A DNA stretch of 12,289 nt, from contig MWDY01000005.1 in the NCBI GenBank assembly GCA_002070755.1, positions 1 through 12,289 on the forward strand, written 5' to 3'. The notes beneath the pieces were generated by a model, which was not told the origin of the DNA, did no database searches, and saw nothing but the letters and a program-made list of their open reading frames with translations. Source of the stretch: Spirochaetes bacterium ADurb.Bin110. Its GTDB lineage: Bacteria > Spirochaetota > Spirochaetia > Treponematales > Rectinemataceae. This document shows, piece by piece, positions 7,278 to 12,289 of this stretch. How positions within the stretch are numbered: the stretch's first letter is position 1; every line of letters starts with the position of its first letter. Both the position numbers and the translations under genes were made by a program.

Positions 7278-8726
7278 ATGGCAGTTTTGCGTGTAGCATT
7301 TCAAACTCTAGGCTGCAAGCTCAATCAGCTTGAGACCGAATCCATTGCGGATAAATTTCTGGCTGTGGGTATGGAGATTGTCCCATTTCATGATGTTGCC
7401 GATCTCTATATCGTGAATACTTGTACGGTGACCTCCAAGGCCGAGCAAAAAGCGCGGCATGACATTCGTGCGGCCCTATCAAAGTCTCCACGCACAATCG
7501 TTGTGGCGACAGGCTGCTATGCGCAAATGGACTCCAATGAGCTCTCCTCGATAGATGAACGGGTCGTCGTTATATCGGGAGATATGAAAGCTTCGCTTCT
7601 TTCTCTTCCTCAATGGCTTTTGGATAATTGGCAAGGCCATGGTGAACTTCTCCATGCTGTGCTCGAATGGCACGACGAGGTTCTAGCTGCGGCGAATGGA
7701 TCGGAGGCGCTGTCGAATGAATCGGGCAAAATCAATACAATAGACCTGTCCTGGCGCAATCGCTTTGCGTTCCACCCAGATCGATTCCTTATGCATTCTC
7801 GTCCTGCACTCAAAATTCAGGATGGGTGCAACAATCGCTGCTCTTATTGCCGTGTGTGTCTTGCTAGGGGTCCTTCAGTATCCTTACCAGTTGACGAAGC
7901 GCTATCTCGTATTATCGATCTCGAAAAAGCCGGCAAGGCAGAAGTTGTTCTTACAGGGGTCAATCTTGCTCAGTATCGATCTAGCGGGCTCGATTTTCCA
8001 GGTCTTCTAGCATCGATGATAAAAGAGACGAGCTCTATCAGATTTCGCATATCGAGTTATGAGCCACAGAACATCGATGAAGCCTTTCTTGCGACTTTTG
8101 CTAATCCGCGAGTGCGCCCTCACTTGCATCTTTCCGTACAATCGGGCTGCACTGAGACACTAAGGCGCATGGGAAGGCCGTACTGCGCTGAAGATGTCAG
8201 ACAGGCAGTGAGGAATCTGCGTTCCATGCGCGCGGATCCTTTTCTCGCCGCGGACATCATAGCGGGTTTCCCTGGAGAAAATGAGTCTGAGTTCGAGAGC
8301 ACTATGGAACTATTATCTCAGCTCGATTTCGCTTGGATACACGCTTTTCCCTTTAGCCTAAGGCCCGATACACGTGCCGCAAGTATGAAGCCGCGAATCC
8401 CTGAAAGAATCGCAGGAGAGAGGGTGAAGCGACTCCTTGGCCTTGCTCGCCAAGGGAAAAAGGCCTATGTGAATCGATGGATTGGCAAATGCGTAGAGAT
8501 GGTAATCGAGCATGAGGGGCGCAGAATAGAGAATTCGCATGCTAGGTTAATTGTAGGTACGACCGAAAATTATCTCAAGGCTATGATTAAAGCATCGGAG
8601 AGTGTATCATCCAGTACAATACCATGCCGCTCGGGGGATTCCGTAAAGGTAGTATTGCATAGCATGAGCGATGGCGCATCGACGGATGGGGGAGTAGATG
8701 CGCTGGCGACAATTGCGCAAAAATAA
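7278..8726 (+). CDS. mtaB: tRNA (N6-L-threonylcarbamoyladenosine(37)-C2)-methylthiotransferase MtaB
   Basis: MtaB is a radical SAM enzyme that adds a methylthio group to t6A37 of ANN-decoding tRNAs, forming ms2t6A. The 482-residue protein has the UPF0004 N-terminal domain with auxiliary cluster cysteines C13 (LGCKLN), C49 (NTCTVT) and C80 (TGCYAQ). The radical SAM CxxxCxxC motif follows at C184, C188 and C191 (QDGCNNRCSYC), then LTGVNLAQY, SVQSG and DIIAGFPGE as in the family. A C-terminal TRAM-like beta region (about 400-475) ends it. LGCKLNQ and the QDGC context point to MtaB, not MiaB or RimO. The loop after the third cluster cysteine reads RVCLARG where many homologues have I(I/V)P-YARG. 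Residues 110-170 are longer than usual. A G-rich stretch (GAGGGCGGGGG) ends 9 bases before the ATG. Last gene of the rsmA series. Confidence 0.95.
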   Translation: MAVLRVAFQTLGCKLNQLETESIADKFLAVGMEIVPFHDVADLYIVNTCTVTSKAEQKARHDIRAALSKSPRTIVVATGCYAQMDSNELSSIDERVVVISGDMKASLLSLPQWLLDNWQGHGELLHAVLEWHDEVLAAANGSEALSNESGKINTIDLSWRNRFAFHPDRFLMHSRPALKIQDGCNNRCSYCRVCLARGPSVSLPVDEALSRIIDLEKAGKAEVVLTGVNLAQYRSSGLDFPGLLASMIKETSSIRFRISSYEPQNIDEAFLATFANPRVRPHLHLSVQSGCTETLRRMGRPYCAEDVRQAVRNLRSMRADPFLAADIIAGFPGENESEFESTMELLSQLDFAWIHAFPFSLRPDTRAASMKPRIPERIAGERVKRLLGLARQGKKAYVNRWIGKCVEMVIEHEGRRIENSHARLIVGTTENYLKAMIKASESVSSSTIPCRSGDSVKVVLHSMSDGASTDGGVDALATIAQK

Positions 8727-8772
8727 TACCGCTAGAGGGACAGCTCTATTTAAGCGTTGCGATTTTTTCTTC

Positions 8773-8800
8773 TTGATTTATAGCCAAATTGAGCTAAAAT
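8773..8800 (+). promoter_or_regulatory. Candidate sigma-70-type promoter for the lipoprotein/FadL-like cluster
   Basis: TTGATT (8773-8778) and TAAAAT (8795-8800) are separated by 16 bases in the 126-base gap after mtaB, followed by about 45 bases of leader before the lipoprotein start. The region is AT-rich compared with its flanks. This is the best promoter match found in the window, but it is judged by eye only. Confidence 0.45.
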
Positions 8801-8840
8801 ATGTTATGTAGAGTTTAGACGAGATCGCATGAATGATAAA

Positions 8841-8849
8841 AAGGAGGTA
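8841..8849 (+). promoter_or_regulatory. Strong Shine-Dalgarno deciding the lipoprotein start
   Basis: AAGGAGG ends about 5 bases before the ATG at 8853. The in-frame ATG at 8829 lies upstream of this site and has no ribosome-binding sequence of its own, so translation should begin at 8853, which also gives a proper lipoprotein signal peptide. Confidence 0.85.
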
Positions 8850-8852
8850 TTT

Positions 8853-9707
8853 ATGCGAAAAAAATATGTTGCATATTGTGCACTATTCATAGTAGTTTCA
8901 TTGCTCTTTTTGGGCTGTGACGCGCTTATAAGCAATGCGTATAAGAGCCTAGGTTTGGGTCAGCCTGATCCAGAGAAAATTGCACAGAATAATGCTGATG
9001 TCATAATTGAGGAATCTGGGATTACCTCAGCGCAAGGGCTTTCGTCAGAATATGTCAAGAAAATAGCAAAAGACGATCAGGCAAAAGAGGCAGTCCTGGG
9101 GAAGCTTGGTGATGTTGTCGATTCTTCTAGTGCAACTAAAGAAGAAAAACAAGCAGCACAAGCACTTATTATAGACGTCAAATTGTCTAGTATTGATGCG
9201 GACATTGTTGCAAAAAATGTTAACCTTGTCATAGGGGATTTATTGAACACGGCTCAAGAAGGTCAGGAAGTGAAACCAGCAGACATCATTGATAAAATCT
9301 TGCCAGCTGAACTATCGAACGATGAAGGCAAACTAGCCAAATTCATAGACGACCTTGCGGCGCTTGGTAGTGATGTCGACACGTTTGCACAAATAATTGA
9401 TGAAAGCGATAAGATACCTGCAGAAGGGCTAGATATTGCAACGATTGCTCAGACCGCAGCTATAATCAAATTTGTAGACATTTTAGAACCTGCTCCTGGT
9501 ATCTCTAGCCCCGGCGAAGCGGTTGCCAAAGCCGTAATGGATTGGAAAGTTGATCCAAAAGCGGATGTGAGCCAATATTTTGCAGAAGAACCAGATTTCG
9601 AATCGCTTAAGGATGATCCAAGTCTGGCAACCTTATTCGAAGCTTCTGGCATCGATCTAGAAAGTCTGTTTGGTGAATCAAATAGCAGCGAAGGCTCGTC
9701 TACCTGA
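8853..9707 (+). CDS. Acidic helical lipoprotein of unknown function
   Basis: The product has 284 residues from the ATG at 8853. Residues 1-22 are a lipoprotein signal peptide: basic MRKK, a hydrophobic core, and SLLFLG before Cys22, a relaxed lipobox (LFLG-C) as accepted in spirochaetes. The mature protein should be lipid-anchored by Cys22. The rest is acidic and predicted helical, rich in Ala, Asp, Glu, Ile and Lys, with no cysteine and no known motif. Short related blocks such as ADIIDKILP, FAQIIDESDKIP and ADVSQYF suggest loosely repeated helical hairpins. The end is a Ser/Glu-rich tail (ESNSSEGSST). It is 32 bases ahead of a FadL-like outer-membrane protein and probably shares its transcript, so a periplasmic or outer-membrane accessory role for that protein is reasonable but unproven. 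Confidence 0.88.
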   Translation: MRKKYVAYCALFIVVSLLFLGCDALISNAYKSLGLGQPDPEKIAQNNADVIIEESGITSAQGLSSEYVKKIAKDDQAKEAVLGKLGDVVDSSSATKEEKQAAQALIIDVKLSSIDADIVAKNVNLVIGDLLNTAQEGQEVKPADIIDKILPAELSNDEGKLAKFIDDLAALGSDVDTFAQIIDESDKIPAEGLDIATIAQTAAIIKFVDILEPAPGISSPGEAVAKAVMDWKVDPKADVSQYFAEEPDFESLKDDPSLATLFEASGIDLESLFGESNSSEGSST

Positions 9708-9739
9708 AGCCAAGAGCCTGGAAATAAAGGAGCAAATAA

Positions 9740-10912
9740 ATGAAACGAAAAGCGATATTCATTATATTACTGATTCTTGCAATCTTTGCGGCCTCTGCTC
9801 AGACTGCCCTAGAGTTCACGGAAGTCATTCCTAAAGACGCTCGAACTATGGGTATGGGTGGCGCTTTCCGCGTCTTCAGCCAGGGTTATTCGAGTTTTTT
9901 TGGCAATCCTGCGGGATTTGCAGGGGCTAACAGCTCGCTAACGCTCACAGATCTCAGTGTTTGGGCTTACCTTGCGCCAACAACACAAAATGTGGAGCGC
10001 GTAAAAAGTATCATTGATGGAAGCGCTACTGATTCTGACATTCTAGGATATGCCGCCGATTGGATAATTAGCAATAATGGCTTTGGTGCTGGTCTTTCAC
10101 TGGGGGGCGGCTGGGTAGGCAAGAAGGGGATCGCCATAGGAGTGACTCTAGTCTCAGATGAGGTTGTAGCTGGAAGTTCTCTTCTTGGGTCGAAGCTGGT
10201 AAGTGCAACTCAGCTGAACGGTATTTTAGGCTATGCCTATCCGTTTAATATTGGCCCTGTGTCTCTCAGAATTGGCTTGGATGGCCGAGCTTTCTATCGC
10301 GTGCAGTCGGACCCTGTGACAGGGTTGCCTTTCAGCACAATACTAAATGATGTATTGAACGATAATTTTACAGCTTCTACCATTACATTATTGGGTGGGT
10401 ATGGTTTTGCAGCCGATGTCGGATTAGTTGCTGGAATAGGACCAGTTATGTTGGGCCTAAGTGCTAGGGATTTTGGTTTAGAGTTCAAGGTTGGCAATTT
10501 TACTGCTCAAAACATAATCGATGACAACATCAAGGCATTTCCTCTTTTGGGGACAACAGCAGCTAAACTCAATCCTAGCTATGCAGCAGGGCTGGGTGTA
10601 AGGCTTTTCGAAAATGGCAAGTTCGAGCCAAGCATCTATACAGAGCTGGAAAATCCGCAGAAGCTCTTTTCTAGCAGTGATATTATCGCCAGTACACTAG
10701 CATCGCTACATGCAGGTGCACAAGTGCGACTGCTACGCTTTATTACTGTGCGCGGCGGACTCAACAAGGGTTGGTATAGCTTGGGAGCTGGCATAGACCT
10801 TTCGTTTTTGGAGCTAGATGCTGCAATCTTCACTGAAGAATTGGGACTTTATCCGGGAGACAAGGGGAGGAGCGGTATTTCGGTGCAAGTTGGGATAAGA
10901 TTTGGCCGTTAA
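9740..10912 (+). CDS. FadL-like / UPF0164-type outer-membrane beta-barrel protein (copy 1)
   Basis: The product has 390 residues with a clear signal peptide (MKRKAIFIILLILAIFAASA, cleavage after residue 20). The mature N terminus has the block IPKDARTMGMGGAFRVFS followed by FFGNPAGFAG (30-62), typical of FadL/PorV-like barrels, including the treponemal UPF0164 family, in which a plugged N terminus precedes the barrel. The rest alternates glycine- and aromatic-rich beta strands (for example GFGAGLSLGGGWVGKKGIAIG and SLRIGLDGRAFYRV) and ends in a strand, ISVQVGIRFGR. Family members move or bind hydrophobic compounds such as long-chain fatty acids across the outer membrane; the ligand here is unknown. 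AAGGAG lies 8 bases before the ATG. A paralogue follows after a terminator. Confidence 0.88.
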   Translation: MKRKAIFIILLILAIFAASAQTALEFTEVIPKDARTMGMGGAFRVFSQGYSSFFGNPAGFAGANSSLTLTDLSVWAYLAPTTQNVERVKSIIDGSATDSDILGYAADWIISNNGFGAGLSLGGGWVGKKGIAIGVTLVSDEVVAGSSLLGSKLVSATQLNGILGYAYPFNIGPVSLRIGLDGRAFYRVQSDPVTGLPFSTILNDVLNDNFTASTITLLGGYGFAADVGLVAGIGPVMLGLSARDFGLEFKVGNFTAQNIIDDNIKAFPLLGTTAAKLNPSYAAGLGVRLFENGKFEPSIYTELENPQKLFSSSDIIASTLASLHAGAQVRLLRFITVRGGLNKGWYSLGAGIDLSFLELDAAIFTEELGLYPGDKGRSGISVQVGIRFGR

Positions 10913-10969
10913 TAATAAATATTGTTCCTGATCGTAATTATTGCTGATAGATTCCAAGAGGAATAAAAT

Positions 10970-10984
10970 TGGCTTAAAAAGCCA
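10970..10984 (+). repeat. Small hairpin upstream of the terminator
   Basis: TGGCTT (10970-10975) and AAGCCA (10979-10984) form a 6-bp stem with a 3-base loop. It lacks a following T-run, so it is not a terminator by itself. The word AAAAAGCCAT at 10976-10985 recurs at 11016-11025 in the left arm of the terminator 40 bases later. Confidence 0.5.
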
Positions 10985-11013
10985 TTTAAGAAGACTTTCA
11001 GAGAGAGACACTT

Positions 11014-11057
11014 CCAAAAAGCCATCAGGGTCCAAAAGCTGATGGCTTTTTTTTTGG
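11014..11057 (+). terminator. Strong rho-independent terminator between the two FadL-like genes
   Basis: GCCATCAG (11021-11028) pairs perfectly with CTGATGGC (11039-11046) around a 10-base loop. The stem is preceded by five A and followed by nine T, so the arms extend as A-T pairs and the element could act in both directions. It ends the transcript of the lipoprotein and first FadL-like gene, so the second FadL-like gene would need its own promoter or readthrough. Confidence 0.93.
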
Positions 11058-11119
11058 AATTCGGCGTATGGTACAGCGATTTCGTTCCGATACTTTAAGA
11101 AAAGATATAGGTTTATACT

Positions 11120-11135
11120 AAAGGAATGATCATTG
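11120..11135 (+). promoter_or_regulatory. Ribosome-binding site with TTG start codon
   Basis: AAAGGA (11120-11125) lies 7 bases before TTG (11133-11135). An in-frame TGA at 11127-11129 sits just upstream, and no ATG or GTG is available in this frame before the signal peptide, so TTG is the only start that keeps it complete. Confidence 0.75.
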
Positions 11136-12289
11136 AAGCTGCGCCAAAAGACTCTAGCATCTATTATTTTGCTTATTACGTTTAGCTCGATTACTGTATT
11201 TGCTCAGACATATTTGACGAATCTCCTTCCCAAGAATGCACGTTCTGTGGCATTAGGTGGATCATCACTTTTATTTACCAAAGGCTGCGATGCTCTATGG
11301 GGAAATCCAGCTGGATTAGCGGGTAAGAAATCGTTGACTCTTTTCGATTCGTCTACATGGGCTTACATAATGCCAACACCGCTGAATATTCAGAATCTCG
11401 CGGCAATCCTAGACAAGCAGAAAAACCAAGAAGAGATCACATCTATTCTTGATAATCTTGTTGCAGAGAATGGATTTGGAGGTGGCGAATACCTCCAATT
11501 TGGCTGGATTAGCGATGGTTTTGGCATAGGTATCGACTCAGTGACAGATGCCATAGCAACAGGTAGCGGGCTTGATGATTCTGTCTTAAATGCGAGGACT
11601 CAGATAAACGCGGTGTTTGGAATGGGTTGGCTTACACATCTTGGACCTTTTGAGATAACCCTTGGGGCAAATGTGCGTGGTTTCTATAGAATGGATACAA
11701 GCTCAGATGGATGGGCTTTTAAGCCTCTTTCAAAGGCCCTGGTGTCGAACGCCGACATTTACTCTGTTATCCAATCGGATAAGTTGATAGGAGGATTTGG
11801 CTTTGCAATAGATGCTGGTGGAACTCTCTCTTTCGGACCTTTCTCCCTCGGTTTTATGGTGAGGGATCTGGCAGACAGATTCGCCATGAAGGAATCGAGT
11901 ATCAAAGAGATTGCCGATACCTATATGGTTCCCATGGGAGGGCTCAACTTCTATGCGATTTCGCCGATCTATACCTTTGGTTTTTCACTGGCGCTCGATC
12001 AAGATTCCCTTTTGCCAGTCTTGCTATTTGTCGAAGCTGATGATCCGTTATCGCTTTTTTCTCTTTTATCGAGCAATATCGAAGAAATACCTTCAAAAAT
12101 GCATTTTGGCCTTGAAATAGGAATATTGAAGTTTTTCGCCCTGCGAGTTGGCTTTAATCAAGGTTGCTTTTCTGCTGGAACCGGTTTCCATTTGCTTTTC
12201 CTGGATTTGAATGCTGCAATGTTTACCGAGCCAGTGAATATTGCGGGCAGCGAAATCAAGCGCAGTGGCGTTATGCTGCAGGGAGCTAT
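11133..12289 (+). CDS. FadL-like / UPF0164-type outer-membrane beta-barrel protein (copy 2, partial, runs off right edge)
   Basis: The frame is open from the TTG at 11133 to the window end (385 codons plus two bases). The signal peptide is KLRQKTLASIILLITFSSITVFA, cleaved after residue 24. The mature start LLPKNARSVALGGSSLLF followed by LWGNPAGLAG matches copy 1 block for block, as do TWAYIMPTPLNIQN, ENGFGGG, GANVRGFYRM, DAGGTLSFGPFSLGFMVRDL, ALRVGFNQGCFSAGTG and FLDLNAAMFTE. It is therefore a paralogue of the 9740-10912 product. Since copy 1 has 390 residues, only about ten residues are likely missing. Copy 2 is clearly diverged and carries Cys51 and Cys337 (counting from the TTG), which copy 1 lacks. 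A beta-barrel in the outer membrane that handles hydrophobic ligands is the family expectation; the ligand is unknown. Confidence 0.87.
   Translation, partial: MKLRQKTLASIILLITFSSITVFAQTYLTNLLPKNARSVALGGSSLLFTKGCDALWGNPAGLAGKKSLTLFDSSTWAYIMPTPLNIQNLAAILDKQKNQEEITSILDNLVAENGFGGGEYLQFGWISDGFGIGIDSVTDAIATGSGLDDSVLNARTQINAVFGMGWLTHLGPFEITLGANVRGFYRMDTSSDGWAFKPLSKALVSNADIYSVIQSDKLIGGFGFAIDAGGTLSFGPFSLGFMVRDLADRFAMKESSIKEIADTYMVPMGGLNFYAISPIYTFGFSLALDQDSLLPVLLFVEADDPLSLFSLLSSNIEEIPSKMHFGLEIGILKFFALRVGFNQGCFSAGTGFHLLFLDLNAAMFTEPVNIAGSEIKRSGVMLQGA

Noticed and set aside
8733..8748. Possible terminator after mtaB (TAGAG/CTCTA)
   Set aside because: The stem is only 5 bp and is followed by TTTAAGCG, not by a direct T-run.
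8829..8852. Earlier ATG for the lipoprotein
   Set aside because: It lies upstream of the AAGGAGG site, lacks its own ribosome-binding site and would put charged residues before a good lipoprotein signal.
11114..11119. TATACT as a -10 box for the second FadL-like gene
   Set aside because: A start site from it would fall after the ribosome-binding site at 11120-11125, and no good -35 box is spaced from it.

Overview
The window reads as a piece of a spirochaete chromosome, most likely from the Treponema/Rectinema part of Spirochaetota. This placement is an inference from gene content: a bactofilin and a TPR protein between rsmA and mtaB, a lipoprotein with a relaxed lipobox, and paralogous treponemal-style FadL-like outer-membrane proteins. 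No rRNA or other decisive marker is present. I see no insertion sequence, integrase, tRNA or CRISPR array, and base and codon use look even throughout. The region looks like ordinary core and envelope genome, not an island.

Left part, minus strand (3258 down to 1): three genes point left and are probably one transcript. They are a CPBP-family membrane protease (3258-2590), a small unrecognised helical protein (2525-2166) and, 5 bases further on, a long secreted helical-repeat protein that runs off the left edge (2160 to 1). That last gene is open for 720 codons without a stop. It carries a signal peptide and an internal acidic segment made of 36-bp tandem repeats, and its visible end resembles the superhelix that precedes the catalytic domain of Slt70-type lytic transglycosylases.

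Middle, plus strand (3328-8726): a divergent series of five genes. These are a ComEC/Rec2-like DNA-uptake channel that lacks the C-terminal metallo-beta-lactamase domain and carries an Ala/Pro-rich insert, then rsmA (16S rRNA dimethyladenosine methyltransferase), a bactofilin, a secreted TPR protein whose start overlaps the bactofilin stop (ATGA), and mtaB (tRNA ms2t6A methylthiotransferase). Two translation-related RNA modification enzymes thus flank a cytoskeletal/envelope pair.

Right part, plus strand (about 8773-12289): an envelope cluster with its own likely promoter. It holds an acidic lipoprotein, a FadL-like beta-barrel protein, a strong intrinsic terminator, and a second paralogous FadL-like protein that starts at TTG and runs off the right edge. 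The three are plausibly one outer-membrane function, perhaps uptake of hydrophobic compounds, but this rests on family resemblance only. Every intergenic stretch is under 300 bases.
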